Source: Fulvia fulva
Taxonomy: Eukaryota; Ascomycota; Dothideomycetes; Mycosphaerellales; Mycosphaerellaceae
DNA: 64,000 nt
Assembly (NCBI RefSeq): GCF_020509005.1
Contig: NC_063024.1
Location: 1,612,001 to 1,676,000, forward strand
Direction of reading: 5' to 3'
Under the pieces are notes generated by a model, which saw only the letters and a program-made list of their open reading frames with translations, did no database searches and was not told the origin of the DNA. Positions 22,719 through 35,800 of this stretch are shown in pieces. Both the position numbers and the translations under genes were made by a program. The first letter of the stretch is position 1; every line of letters begins with the position of its first letter.

Positions 22719-22730
22719 GGGCTCATAACC
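22719..22730 (-). other. Copia-1 primer-binding site for half-tRNA-iMet
   Basis: Abutting the 5' LTR (22731), plus-strand GGGCTCATAACC is the anticodon arm of initiator tRNA-Met. The element's plus-sense RNA would therefore pair with the 3' end of a tRNA-iMet cut in its anticodon loop, as in Drosophila copia. Copia-2 has the same site at 41370-41381, with one CpA-to-TpA change. Confidence 0.75.
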
Positions 22731-22842
22731 TGTTAAATAGGTACGAATTGCGTAGCCGTAGAAGATAGGAATTACAGATTATGTAAATGAAGAAGGACCT
22801 AATAGGATAGCGTATATCTATATACAGTATCGTACTATATAC
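22731..22842 (-). repeat. Copia-1 5' LTR, truncated
   Basis: It starts TGTTAAATAGG and matches the left LTR up to ACAGTATCG at 22842, then switches to unrelated LINE-2 sequence. The rest of the LTR and the right target duplication are not found after LINE-2. Confidence 0.75.
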
Positions 22843-23329
22843 TAAAAGGCTTTTCTATCGATTAGAGATACGTACGACGTACTATTCGAAAGCGCCTATT
22901 AAGGCTATCACCTAACGAGGATAAGAGTAGCGCGCCTACGCTAGCGGCCGCGTAATTGCCGCGGAAAGCGACTAGAAAATAGGAATCTACCTCCTATCCG
23001 ACTAGACCCTAAAGTTACGGAGCCGCGGAGGTGAATTGCCTATTTAGGCAACTTCTAACCTTAGCCGTAGCTAAAGTGTAGCGACATAGAGACTAGATCC
23101 TAAGCCTAACTCGCGAGCATTAAGTAGCTCGCGAGGGACACCTAAATCTCTATAAACGGGGATACGATATAGAAACCTAGCTAGTAGTAACTAACCCTTT
23201 AATAGCTAAGCTAATAACTAACCTAGCAATAGTAAGATAATAGCTAACGATAATATACTAAGGGCCTAGGAAAGGCATAACGAACCTTAGCCGCCCCCGG
23301 CCCCTCCGCGTAGATAGAACTATATAAAG

Positions 23330-24500
23330 AACCCTAGGTAATACTAGACGAAGACGAACACCTAGCCCGAGTATATAAGAATATAATCGCGTAGCTCCTT
23401 AGTATACTTAAGGCACTCGAACACTAGACCCTAAGAACGATCTACTAGACTATATAGTACGTAATATAATAGAAGAACCCTATATAGGCTATAATTGCCG
23501 CGGGACACTATCCGGCCTAGCCCTAGAGGACTAATGACGCGATCCGAGTCTACATTACCGACCTAGAGGAGAAAAGGGAACTCGAGGGCCTTACGAGTAA
23601 GGAGCTCGTAGATAGAATCGGTAGGAAGGAGATCGTAGGAGCGAAGGTAGAGCTAAGGGGGGTAGTAAGGCTTTTTACCGTATAGAAGACAGACCGATAA
23701 AGACTCGAGATATATAAGGAATAGATAACTAAAGTAGTAAAGTTAGCGAAGGTCTCCTACTAACAATTTATAGTAATAGCCTACGGGGTCCCTAGAACCT
23801 TTAAGGTCGAAAATGACCTCCCCTAGCTATAAATATAGAACTAGAGCACATCCCTAGGAGTACGCTTCTCTAAGGCCGTCTAGCTATATAGGAGCGTCGA
23901 ACTAACAAAGATATACTCCTCGTTAATCGTCTAGATAGTAAATACGTAACAAGTAAACCTTGTCCTAGACAAAGGACTATACTAGAACTACGAACGTCTT
24001 AATACGGAAATCTACTAGAGTAGCTATAGAGTACTCTAATGCTTTAACTACTAATAGTACGGACATATCGCCCCGAAATATACGGAGAAGACCCCGAAGT
24101 ACCTATACTACGTAGGCCTATACTAGGGAAAGTAATGCCTACGAGAAGAAGTAAGGTACGCGTGCTATAGCCGGAAACACCCGGCGTACTCGAGCTAATG
24201 CCTAACCCGGATCGCCGTAAAAGGGAAGGCTAACTAAGTACGAATAACGACCCTAGCGAGATACCCTACCCCGTAGTAAGGTAGCGCTTAATATAACGGC
24301 TTTAAGGCGGTAAAAAGAAAGAGAACGGAGGAGGCTAGAAGGGGCACCCTACCGAGTACGTACCCGCCGCTAGGACGGCTAAGGGGGCTAAATAGAGTAG
24401 TAAACAGGACAGGATAGATACGGATTTTTAGAATACCTATACCGGCCGAAGGCCTACTAACCTAAGAGGAAGATACGATAACCGTAGGCACTACCTAAGC
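23330..24500 (+). pseudogene. LINE-2 ORF1 (zinc-knuckle RNA-binding protein) remnant
   Basis: The broken frame ends in closely spaced CCHC-type knuckles around 24030-24230 (legible CF.C..YGH....C type spacing, with several Cys codons turned to Tyr by TGC-to-TAC). The upstream part is charged and alpha-helical. Homologous regions lie in LINE-3 (about 32340-32530) and LINE-4 (about 42670-42860). Confidence 0.65.
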
Positions 24501-24767
24501 CCGGAGCACCCCTATAGACATTATCCTAGCTAGCCCGTAATAGTAGTATAGGGCAACCTTACTATTATATAGTATAACGTTAATAAAAGTAAAGATAAGG
24601 TCTAGCTCTACGTCCTATAGGAACTCGACTACCAAAAGCACTATGTCGTAGCGCTAGAGAAACCTTAAACTAACCTATATATAAGTAAACCGGTAACCTA
24701 TAACGACTAACGATACTATACGGTAATTAGTAGGGGTATAGGATATACCCTAAGAATATATACCTAC

Positions 24768-25098
24768 TATTAACGAGCTAAGGGCCCCTTTAGACCCTGA
24801 AATTTGCGCGTCGAATCTCGTTAACCTTTAACGATTAATTACGTAGTAGGGGTGTATAGGGGTACTACTAAGATATATATAGTTAGGAGGCGACCTTAGT
24901 AGGAAGCTAAGGATTTACGAGGAATCTCTCTATAAGGCGAAGATACGGGAATCTGAAAATTTCAGATTTATTATCTTTTTTTCAAGATCACTATATATAC
25001 TTTACGGCCCGCGGACCGACAAGTATATATACCTACGCGTAAGCTATCTCAAGGTTACTAAGCGCGCCCTTACTTACTAGGGTAGTTAGTCGTCTATA
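24768..25098 (+). repeat. Solo LTR of the Gypsy-1 family inside LINE-2
   Basis: 331 bp, homologous throughout to the Gypsy-1 3' LTR (3653-3745 plus 9888-10125). CTAC precedes it (24764-24767) and follows it (25099-25102), and the LINE-2 frame resumes in register afterwards. No internal sequence is present, so it arose by LTR-LTR recombination. Confidence 0.88.
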
Positions 25099-28000
25099 CT
25101 ACGTAAGTAAGGCTATTAGTATAGAAGTATAGAAGGTTATACTATAGCCGGAGGGCTACTAGGGGGACATAACGACAATCGAAATAGTAATAGGCTAGGG
25201 AACCGTCCGAATCTATAATGTCTATAACCCTCCCCTATAAGGACGAACGAGTAGAGACCTAGGAACCCTAGCTACGCTAGACTAGATACTCGAATAAGGG
25301 TATTATACTAAGTCCTAGTAGGTGACTTTAACCTTTACTACCCGTAATAGGGTCTAGACTTCACCCCCCCTATACGTATACCTAGGAGGCAAGTTACTAG
25401 AAATTACCGCGAGCCGCGATATAGAACTAGCGACCGTAAAGGGTATAGAGACGTAGAAGGCGAGATTAAGCGTAAGTACGATCGACCTATACTTCCTCTT
25501 AAGAGAGCTAGTAACGAGACTAGATAAGTACCGCCCGAACCTCTCGCTTAAAGTAGGATTAGACTATATCCCGATCTAGATAATAATCGAGGTAGGAGTC
25601 GAGGAGGAACCTATAGCGGAGCTACGCCTAAACTAGAAGAAGGCCCCGTAGGAGGAAATCCGAGACGAACTAGCGGCACGACTATATAATAATAGAGCAA
25701 ATACGGGACTAGAACGGGAATAGAAGTAGAATAAGAAGCCGAGCTCGACAAAGAAGCCGAACGGATAACGATAGTCGTATAGGAGATAGCTCGTCGGTAT
25801 ATACCCTATATTCGACCTTCTTAAAGATAGAAGCTATTCTAGACCCCGGCGTACGCGGAAAGGGTAAAGGAGGCGAGGAGGGCTAGACGAGAGTAGACGA
25901 AGGAGTATATATAAGCAATATAGGACGTATACTAAAGAGCTAGCTAAGCTAAGAAAGCCTAGATACGTCGGGACAAATAGCTAGACTAGAGAACGACGGT
26001 CGGGCTCGTAATAGAGAATCCTAACTAGATATAACAACTAGCGAGGTAGGCGAGAGCCGGAGGGATAGAGAAGACGCCTTACTTCCCGCCTATAGTCGAT
26101 ATAACGGGGACGCTAAGGTTAACGCCGGAGGCAAAAGCGAAGGCGTTTACGGACTACTTCTTCTTAATACAAGTCGACGCGGACCTAACGGATATAGTAG
26201 GTACGTCGTACCCGGAACTACTAGATATATACTAGACAGTCTAGCTAGGCGAGGTTAAGGCCGTAATAGGACAGCTTAAGGGAAGAAAGGTCCTAGGGCC
26301 CGACAAAATCCTAAACCTCCTACTAAAGGAATAGAAAGAGGAAATCGCCCCGAGCCTAGCTAAGCTCTTTACTACTTGTCTACGGAAAGGCTACTATCCG
26401 AAGCCGTATAGAGACTCCCTAATAGTAGTTATCCGGAAGCTATAGAAGGAAGACTATAATAGACTCAAGTTATATAGACCGATTACGCTCCTAAATATAG
26501 TAGGGAAGATCCTAGAGAAGGTAGTAGCCTAGAGACTTACAAAACGAGTCGAGGAGAACAATATCCTCCCGGAGACATAGATAGGAGGGAGAAGTAACCG
26601 CTTAACCCTTACGGTAATAGAACTGATAACCGAATAGATCTAAACCCTCTAGTACTATAGACGGAATAGAATAGTATCGCTACTCTCCCTAGACATCTCC
26701 GGAGCATTCGATAACGTCTCCTACGAAAGACTACTCTATATACTCCGATAGAAGGGAGTCCCCGTATAGGCCACGAAATTTATATACTCCTTCCTTAAAG
26801 AGAGGACTACGAGAATAGTCCTCGGGAGGTATAAATCCGAAAGGGTACACGTAGAGACCGGAATCCCCTAAGGATCTACGCTATCCCCGATCCTATTCCT
26901 AATCTTTATGGCTGACCTTATCCCCTTACTAACGTCCCCTTAGACTTCGGCGTTAGGCTTCGTAGACGATATAAACATCCTAGCCTAGTCCGCGATAACG
27001 GAGGAAAACTATAGACTACTAACGGAGAGATATAGAGTATACGAGGACTAGGCTAGATGCTACGGCGTCCGTTTTGCCCTAGAGAAATACTAGCTAATCT
27101 ACTTTAGTAAAGCGAGGACCTACTACAATATATAGGCAACTATAATAATCTAGGGATACGAGACCAAGCCCTCCCCCGAACTCTAAGTACTAGGAATCTA
27201 GCTAGACCCGAAGCTAAGCTAGAACCTATAGATTAAGAAGGCCTAGAACAGGGCATAAGTAAACGAGGCATTAATAACACGTCTTACTAAGTCAACGTAG
27301 GGGGCGACCTTCGATAAAGTAAGAATAATGTATAAAGTAATCGTTCGACTAGCGATACTTTATAGGGTATAAATCTAGGGTACGGGAGGAGTCGATAAGC
27401 TAGTACCGCGACGGATCGAATAGCCTCTTAATCGAACCTAAGCAGGTAACTTAAGGAGAATTCTCGGAGCGTATAAGACTATACCGACGAGAGTAGCCGA
27501 GATAGAGACCGGGACACTATCTATCCGTTACTATATCTAAGGGATAAGGATCTAATATACGGCAAAGACGATAGAGTACCTAGTATAGCAAACTATCTAC
27601 GATAAGACAGTACGAATCGTATAGAGATATAGCCGGCTATATATAGGACCGTACGTAAGGAGGAGTTAGAAGCGGGACGACTTATAGGTTTTTAGGAAAG
27701 TATAAGGAACGCCGGAGTAGCTAGCGAGGGAGGAGGAGGAACGAAGAACCCGGGAAAAGAAGGGGAGTAAGGGAAAGTCCTAGAGCCTCGTAGAGTAGGT
27801 AGCCGGCTGCCTATAGGAACAGGAATAGAATAGTAACCCGCTAGCAAGAATAGGCCCCCTAGCCCTACGAACCTTCTAGAGACATAACTACCTCCTATAC
27901 CGCGACCTTATAAGGGCAGAAGTAAGCGTAAGAATCTATATCCGGTCCGAATATCTCGGGCTTAGGGCTTACTTATATAGGAGGAACGTCCTAGATATAG

Positions 28001-28330
28001 ATAACCTAGCGTACGAGTATAGCTACCCGTCGTAGAACCCGGAATATATAGTCGTACGGTACCTATAGTAGGTAGAAGGGCGGAGTATATAGAGAGCGAG
28101 AGCAGCTAGACGCGACTACTAGTCGATAGTTACGTATAAGAGCGACGTATAGAGGATAGTACGTTAGGTCCTAAGATAAGGATACCTTACCTAGTTTAAA
28201 CTAGCGAACGAGACGGAGGAGTAGATAGAGAAGAGGAGGGAGACTAAGGGGATATAGACAAGGTAGTTATTAGGGCAGGCCTATAACACTAGTATACCCT
28301 CTATAAGGAAAGCGGGAAGGTAAATAACGG
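25099..28330 (+). pseudogene. LINE-2 ORF2 remnant: endonuclease and reverse transcriptase
   Basis: ORF2 begins before the solo LTR (about 24560, 'IIIYNVNKSKD', an APE-type endonuclease start) and continues after it. The reverse transcriptase spans about 26230-27000, with the blocks 'LGPDKILNLLLKE', 'LSLDISGAFDNV' and GFVDDINIL (FVDD active site, about 26955-26985). A C-terminal Cys/His region follows near 27880-28040. Numerous RIP-type stops interrupt it. Confidence 0.8.
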
Positions 28331-28395
28331 ATAATAGTAGTATAGGAGAGGAGAGGGGTTTTCACCGCGAGTAGTTTCCCTACAGCTTAATGAAC

Positions 28396-29463
28396 AATAT
28401 ATATATATATATATATATAATAACCTACGCTACGCTACTATCTAGCGATGTCTATCTTCTCGGCTATACCTTTTATACTACTCGCTCTCTATACTATTAT
28501 ATATACCCTCTTATAACTACCCGTAACACTATAGTAAGTATAAGAACTATACGAGCGACATAATAAGTAACGTAATAGCTACTTAGATCTTCGCTAGCAT
28601 AGGTCGTAGCGCTCTGTATATATATCTAAGGTCCTAGAGTTATACTATTATACTAACGATAAAAGCTCCTAGTCTAAGCCGCCCTCTTCCTCTACTACCC
28701 GCGCCCGTCGTACTACTCGTCTTACTAATAAGGAGTAGAGAGACCTCTACTTTTTAGTCTTCCTCTATATATTAATCTACTCGATACGTTGTCGGACGGT
28801 TACTAATATACGTATAGGCGACATCCGCTTCCTACTAGCGTAAGGACGACGAGTAACTACTCTAACGACGACTACAATTTCCTTTATTACGGTATAAGAT
28901 TAGGAAGCGGAGACGACGGCGGATTTACGCCTATAGTTACTAGTAAGTAGTAGTCGTAGTCTACTACGAAGTAGGTAGCTTACGAGCTAAATACTTATCT
29001 TAATAAGAACGCTACTAGCGAGCTTTATAAAGCTACGTACGTCGGTAATATTATAGAGCGCCCTAAGCTTCGTAAAGCTCGCCTAATACTATACCGTCGC
29101 TATATTAGCCGTATCGCCGAGGGTAATATAAGTAATAGGTACTAGCGTTACTCTATAGCTAGTCGTTCTACTATCGGCGTTTACGTCGACGCTATAAATC
29201 GGTGTACCTAGTACCGCTACTAAGGTAAGGATTATAATTAGCTTTAGGGTATATCTATCTATCTCTACTCTACTCGAATGAACTCTCTTAGCCGCGTATC
29301 GTCTTATTAACCTACTCTAATTATATTATTAACCTGCTCGTATTGTCTTATTAACCTACTCGTATCGTCTTATTGCCCTACTCGTGCCTCTCGTATATTT
29401 ACCTCTACGATTAACCTACTCGCGCTACTCGTACCTCTCGTTTATTTACCTCTACGATTAACC
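28396..29463. other. RIP-mutated DNA of unknown origin
   Basis: About 1.07 kb between LINE-2 and Copia-2. It shows the same CpA/TpG depletion but no similarity that I can see to the named elements. A stretch at 28980-29230 could be a decayed coding region, but I cannot assign it. The right end (29296-29463) is made of short imperfect tandem repeats. Confidence 0.5.
29296..29463. repeat. Imperfect tandem repeats
   Basis: Variants of CGTCTTATTAACCTACTCG repeat about four times (29300-29370). Then a ~40-base unit ending TACCTCTACGATTAACCTAC occurs twice (about 29379-29463). Unequal spacing suggests an old minisatellite. Confidence 0.6.
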
Positions 29464-29468
29464 TACTT

Positions 29469-29702
29469 TATTAAATAGGTACGAGTTACGTAGTAGTAGA
29501 AGACGGCGGATTATACGAAAGACGAAGAAGGACCTAATAGGATAGCGTGTATCTATAAATAGTATCGCTAGTGTTAGTATAGGTAGATACTAGGTGTCCG
29601 GATGTTTGCTAGCCTATAGGCTAGTAAACCCTAGTCACGTGATCTAGTTATATAACACACCTATACCTATATACTTGACCTACGGCCTATATGTTCTTAA
29701 CA
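29469..29702 (-). repeat. Copia-2 3' LTR (left)
   Basis: 234 bp, starting TATTAAATAGG and ending TTCTTAACA. Its partner at 41382-41615 has the same length. Confidence 0.88.
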
Positions 29703-29739
29703 CTCCTACTTAGGCTATATAGTCTCCTATAATCCCTTT

Positions 29740-31295
29740 ACGTAAGCTAGAGCTGCCTTATAAAGTTTTGGAACTACTAGCTATTAAGGGGCTTTATTAA
29801 CCTATTAGTAGCTATGTCCTTTATATAGTAGTAGTCTACTATAATCTTCTTCTACTACTAGAGATGTCTAATATAGTTATATATAACATTAATATACTTT
29901 GACCTTTTATGTATATAGGCATCTTTAATAAGTATTAAAGCGGCTTAGTTGTTACCTATAAGCTTGACTAGCCTTAGCTCGTTAACAGCGCCCTTACTTA
30001 CCCTTATACTCGGCTAGAAAGAGCTCTTTCCTACTCGTTCTAGGCACCCTATTTCCCTAAGAACAGTAGTAAGAAATTGTGACTACTTTATAGCTACGTT
30101 TATAGCTATAAACTCAGCTTCTATTATTAATATTATAACAGACTTCTGCTTCCTACTTATCTAGGACATAGGTGATCTATAAAGGAACTATACGTATCCT
30201 AGAATTGAGACTCTATCCACTTTGTCTATAGCGTAGTCAGAGTCCGAGTATCCCTAGAGATTGCCCCCTCCCTTTCTATATATAAGACCTAGGTCTAGGT
30301 ACGACCGTAGGTATCGGGAGAGCTTCTTTAAAGCCTTTATATACTACTACGAGGGATTAGCAATATATAAGCTAATTCTTCTAAGGGGGAATGCTAAGTC
30401 TAGCCTTATTATTGTTACTAGCCACATCTAGGTACTATTATAGCTCTAGTAATCCTGTTTGTTACACCTCTTATCTATAGGAGCCGTAGGTACTAAATGC
30501 TCGTAGCTCTCTATAGGTAAGTAGGTTAGCGTAGCCTTCTCTCTCGCTATATTTATCTTAGCTAAGTTAGCTTAGATATAGTGTCCTTGATTAAGCTTTA
30601 AAGTGCCTTAGGACCTATCTCTTATAATCCTTATTCTAAGGATCTTTATAGGTTTACTAAGATCTTTAATCTTAAACACTTTTCTAAGCTTAGCCTTAAA
30701 CCACTAAACATCTAATAGCTTCGGAGCTACAATAGGTATGTTATCTATATAGGTAAGGACTATAAGGTCTCTATTCGTATAGATAAGTAGGTATAGATCT
30801 ACCTAGGACTAGGTAAATCTAATCTTCTCTAGCTTCGTAACATAGAGCTTGTTCTAGTCTCTAGCTGCTTACTTAAGCCTATAAAGGCTTCGTAGGACCT
30901 GAAACACTATATTTAGAGGTGTTTTAACTCCTAGGGGTAGGATTATATAGATGTCTTTAAGAAGGCTACTTTAGATAAAAGCATTATTTATATCTACTAG
31001 GTATATCTCGAGATCTCTCTTATACACTACTACTATAAATACTCGGAGAGTATTATATCTAACAGTAGGTATAAAGGTCTCTTCGAAGTCAACCCTATAT
31101 TTCTATAAAAACCCTCTTATAACTAGTCTTGCCTTAAACTTCTTAATAGCTCTACTAATCATTTTTTTATATCAAAGACCTACCTAGAAGTAATTAGATT
31201 CGTACCCTTTAGCGGTACAACTACTTCCTAGGTGTTGTTACTTACTAAGGCAATAAGTTCGTTCTCGATTACCTCTTTCTATATATATCCCTATT
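29740..31295 (-). pseudogene. Copia-2 pol remnant: RT and RNase H, 3' part
   Basis: The minus strand reads copia RNase H ending near 29800-29840 (the block equivalent to VADGLTKPL). RT follows at higher coordinates, with a degraded Y-V/I-D-D region near 30740-30760 (YIDN as it stands). This is the section missing from Copia-1. It is interrupted by LINE-3 at 31296. Confidence 0.75.
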
Positions 31296-31559
31296 AGGCC
31301 TACTTATTTATATACGTATAGATATACTATATATCTTATGTGTGACGCGTCGGCTTATCGATCTCTACGCCAAAATAAGACACATTCGAAAGCTCTTATT
31401 AAGGCCATTCTAACGATATACAAAGCAGGCCACTACCCCTAGGACTAAGGGAGTTCTACCTTATTCAATCTGGATAGCTTGAAGCTCTCTTCACCCTGTT
31501 TCTTCAGCTCTAAACGCCGCGGAGGTGCCTAGCTATATTAGGCAACTCCCAGGCAATAG

Positions 31560-32830
31560 TAGCCTAGGCTACGGCACTAACGGCGCCTACGGCCCTATAG
31601 GCGAAGCCCCCCTAAGATAACTAGTAGCAACTTATAGAGGACGTAAAAAGTATAGAAACTAACGATCAGCTCCCTTACCGGTCTCTATAGGTAATGATCA
31701 CTTAGCTACGTACGGCGCTTATACTGTCGTATTACCGAGGGCAACAAGAAATAAGGACGACGTCCTAGGCGATTAGTAAGGCTACCCGGAATCAACACCC
31801 CTATAGCTAGGCATCGGTCGCGGTATCGATACTAGGCCCCCGCCTAACGTACGATATAGTTACGATCCGTATTATAGCAAAGGAAGACTAGGCCGAAGTT
31901 ACGGAGCTATCGAATAAGGAGCTCGCCTAACGAATTAACTAACTAGGGGTGGTCGTAGTGAACCAATAGTCTAACGGCACTCTATAGATCTATACTAGCT
32001 CTACTACTACTAGGAGGCACCTAGAGGCATAGCTATAGTAGACATCTAAGGTTGCGGTATTAGCGAAGGTCTTAACGAAACAATTTACGATCCTAGTCTA
32101 CGATATGCCTAAGGAGTTTGACCTAACTAACTAGGGTTACCTACGCGCTCTCTAAGAGGACAACCCGGTCACTCTTAACTCTCTAATCTAGAAGGCGACT
32201 TGGCTCTATAGGAAATGGCTAGAAGGCAAGAAGGCCTCGGCGCTAATAGTATAGCTATAAGACGCGAAAGCGGCGGATCTAGCGATAGAATAAGGCCTAG
32301 TCTAGTAATATAGCCTCAAGATAGTAGAAAAGCACTCCTTATCCTTTCGTGTCCTCTAATGCTTCAAATGCTAACAGTATAGACACTAAACCTATACGTG
32401 CACAAATAAGCAGGCCTACTCGAACTATATAGGAGACTATATGTCTAGGGACTATATATCGACTACGAGACGGTACGCGAACTGTCCGGGGCACTACCTA
32501 TCGTATAGTACGGAATGCCTATAGCGGAAACTAGCGAAAAACAAGGCAATCACAAACAGAACCGTCGCCCTAAGATTCTACGGCGACCGTAAGGCTAGCC
32601 TATACCGGAACTAACTAGCGGCGGTCGGGTATAAGCGCCCTAGGGCCGAGAACGATATAAAGGATACGTAACCTAGGGCGTACGGGAGGCCACGTGCTCT
32701 ACTAGCTACGGCGAGGGAATCTAACTAGGCCCGGCTCCCCTTTAGTATATAGCCGATAGGCGTAGACTAGGACGTATAGGGTAGTAGGACATAGGACGAT
32801 ATAGAGGAAATGATTATCGATGCCGATAAC
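31560..32830 (+). pseudogene. LINE-3 ORF1 remnant (zinc knuckles)
   Basis: A broken frame with a long charged helical region and C-terminal CCHC-type knuckles around 32340-32530. Several ligand Cys/His positions still read as Cys/His; others are Tyr or stop. In this class ORF1 binds element RNA. Confidence 0.62.
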
Positions 32831-32839
32831 TAGCCTCGA

Positions 32840-35800
32840 CACGCTTAGTATTATCTAGTATAACGTCAACTATAGCAAGGATATAGTCCAGAACCATTTC
32901 CTATACGAGGCGGACCCGCGCGTCCACTACGTCCTTATAATCTAGGAGCTATAGATTAACCCGTACTATAAGAGACTAACGACCTACAAGTCACTAGGCT
33001 ATACGACATACCTACGAGGCGACGGCAGACCCCGTACGTGCTTCTATATTAGTAAGGACATACTAGAATCCGACTAGGAGGTAGTATACTACGTAGACGA
33101 AGAAGGCGGGGGCGATATTACCTCCCTCTACGTAGGTAGTACCTAGATACACAACCTATATATACAACCGCTAGCCTCGAGGTCTAGCCGCGACCTAGGG
33201 GTCTACAGACACCTAGACAGTACGCTTAGGAGACAAGGGTACTATATCGTAGTAGGAGACTTCAATATATACCACCCTTCCTAGGAAAGCCTTATATAGC
33301 CGCACCCTATAGCCGACGAAGTACTCGACTTGATAGCGAGTAACGTAATTGCCCTTAATACCCCGAAGGACCTAGGCACCTAGAAGAGAGGGGGACTCTA
33401 AGGCACGATCGACCTCTCCTAGATCTTAGATAGCTACTACTATACGGTAACCTACTATAGGATCGAACATGAACTCGAGGCGTCGTCAGACTATATGCTA
33501 GTCAGGACCTCTATTACGACATAGATATAACGTATACTAGCGGGAACCCCTAAGCTAAACTAGGGAAAGGCCTACTAGGCTAACATCTAGGCGTACCTCG
33601 ATAACTCTAAGAGGCTAGTCTAGATCGCGTAGTAGTAATATAATAGTAAAGACGAGATAGACGAAGTAGTCTAGGGGTTAATAGACGAAATAAGAAAAGC
33701 GACCTTACTTTACGTTCCGCTTGCCTAACTAACGACATAGTCTAAACTATACTAGACGCCGGAGTGCACTACGGTAGTAAGAGAAGCAAGGAGAGCCCGC
33801 CGGGTGTAGACGAGCAGCTATAGCGAGGAGGCCTAGAACGTATATAGGGAGGCATACTAACAGAAGAAAGCTATAATACGAAGGGAGAAAGCAGTCGGCT
33901 AGAGGGCTATAGTAGAAGAAATCGCCGGCAAGCTAGAGAGGATGTAGAAGCTAGCGAAATGGGCCCGACAGGACCCTACATAGGGCCCCTCCTTCTCTAT
34001 CCTAGCGCTATAATCGCCTAGTGGCCCGGTTAGCGACCCCGAGGCTAAGGCGCGTCTACTAGCTAGTAAGTTCTTCCCGCCCCTAGTCGAGGCTAATCTA
34101 AGCGACATAAATAGCTCTACTCCCCTAGCCCCTAGTATCGCGGTCTAATAGGAGGTGTCCGAGGGAGAAGTTGCCGCTATACTAAGGAAGTTACCGGCGA
34201 AGAAAGCCCCGGGGCCGGATAGGATCCTAAACGAGCTACTAAAGAAGTATAGAGATTAACTAGCCCTAGTAGTTATAGCGATCTTTAACGCCTGCCTATA
34301 GACCGGGTACCACCCGATAGCTTTTAAACAATCGACGACGGTAGTCCTACGTAAGCCGTAGAAGGAAGACTATACGTAGGTAAAGTCGTACCGCCTAATT
34401 GCGCTCCTTAATACTCTTAGGAAGGCGCTTAAGAAGCTAGTTATAACGAGACTCTCCGAGGCGGTAGAGGAACACTCCCTACTCCCGGACACCTAGATAG
34501 GTACGCGCCTATAGCGATCGGCGCTATCCGCGATAGAACTTATTACCTCTTAGGTAAAGGCTATCTAGTATAAGAATAGGGACAAGGTAGCTTCCTTACT
34601 TAGCCTAGACATATCGGGAGCCTTCGACTACGTATTATACCCGCGGCTACTCTATATCCTAAGGTCGAAAGGACTCCCTAAGTGGCTTGTCAACTTCGTA
34701 CGGTCCTACCTCTAAAACCGTAGTACGTCGATCCTAGTCGGCTAGTATAGAAGCCTATTTCAAGCAGTCTATACTAGAATCCCGTAAGGCTTAACGCTAG
34801 CACCTATTCTATTCCTCTTCTTTATAGCGACGCTACTCCTAGCCCTAGAATCCTAGAACACCGCTACGAGCGGCTTCGTAGACGACATAAACATCCTAGC
34901 GTAGTCTTCCTCGACTAAGGAGAACTGTAGGCTACTAGAAGAGAAGCACAAGATCTGCGAGGACTAGGCTAGGAGGCACGGGGCTCGGTTTGCCCTAGAA
35001 AAGTACAATCTAATACACTTTACGCGCCGGCCACGGTTCTATAATATATAAGCTTCTATCTAGATATAGGGGCACACGACTCACCCGGCAAATTAGCTTA
35101 GGATCCTCGGACTATAGGTAGACCCGGCGCTACGGTAGAGGAAGCACGTATAGGCAATATTACGGAAAGCTAAACAGAATATAGCATTATACTAGAGGCT
35201 CACTACGTCTATATAGGGGGCGGACTTCCGGTAGTTACGACTTCTATATACGGCTATTATACGGCCAGTCCTTACCTATAGTAGCTAAGTATAGTCCTTA
35301 GGCGAGAGGGCCTACCTATCGAAGGGACTCGTCGCGCCGCTAGCGAAGATCTAAAACCAATGCCTAAGGAAGGTCACCGGGGTATATAAGTCGACACTAA
35401 CGAGGATACTTAAGTACGAGACCGCTATACCGCCGATCGACCTATATATCTAGGGACTACGGACCTCCTACTTAGGCAAGTTGGTATAGTACCTAGTATA
35501 GAAGGTCATCGCTAGTATAGTCGTAAGGGCCCGCGAATTATTACTAGCGTATAGGGGCATTCGACCCGGAAACGAGCCGAACTACCGGGCAAGGGACGAA
35601 TAGCTAGTAATATAATAGGAAGGTAAGAAATCGTTTATAGAGTAACTATAGAAAGAGAGGTGGAACAACCAGGTTGTAGGGCATAGTAGACGCCCTTAGC
35701 TAGCGGGACAACCTAAGGAATAGTTAGCTACAAAATCCGCGGTTAAGCACCCCCTAAAGCTTATCTACTACCGCCTTACGAGGGTATAGAGTAGTATAGT

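Larger units (their letters stand above)
19819..22842 (-). mobile_element. Copia-1: internally deleted Ty1/copia element that largely escaped RIP
   Basis: A minus-strand Ty1/copia element. The left (3') LTR is 19819-20043, TGTTAAG...CTCAACA. The right (5') LTR begins at 22731 and is cut off at 22842, where LINE-2 sequence starts. Order on the minus strand is gag, integrase, then directly the C-terminal end of RNase H. About 2 kb of RT/RNase H that Copia-2 has at about 29850-36880 is absent. Most of 19,900-22,260 has normal CpA/TpG content, unlike its surroundings and unlike Copia-2. The flanking TATAA (19814-19818) would be the left target duplication, but no right copy survives. Confidence 0.85.
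22843..28395 (+). mobile_element. LINE-2: RIP-degraded non-LTR retrotransposon (Tad/MGL-like), with a solo LTR inside
   Basis: A full-length-looking LINE: 5' leader, ORF1, ORF2, a 3' UTR containing the GGGGTTTTCACC block shared by all LINEs here, and an (AT)n tail at 28390-28425. It is interrupted by a Gypsy-1 solo LTR at 24768-25098. I could not find a target duplication, and the left junction cuts a Copia-1 LTR. Every frame is broken by RIP-type stops. Tad/MGL affinity is inference from gene order and knuckles. Confidence 0.78.

Noticed and set aside
22719..22730. tRNA gene fragment
   Set aside because: Only the anticodon arm is present and it abuts an LTR; it is a primer site.
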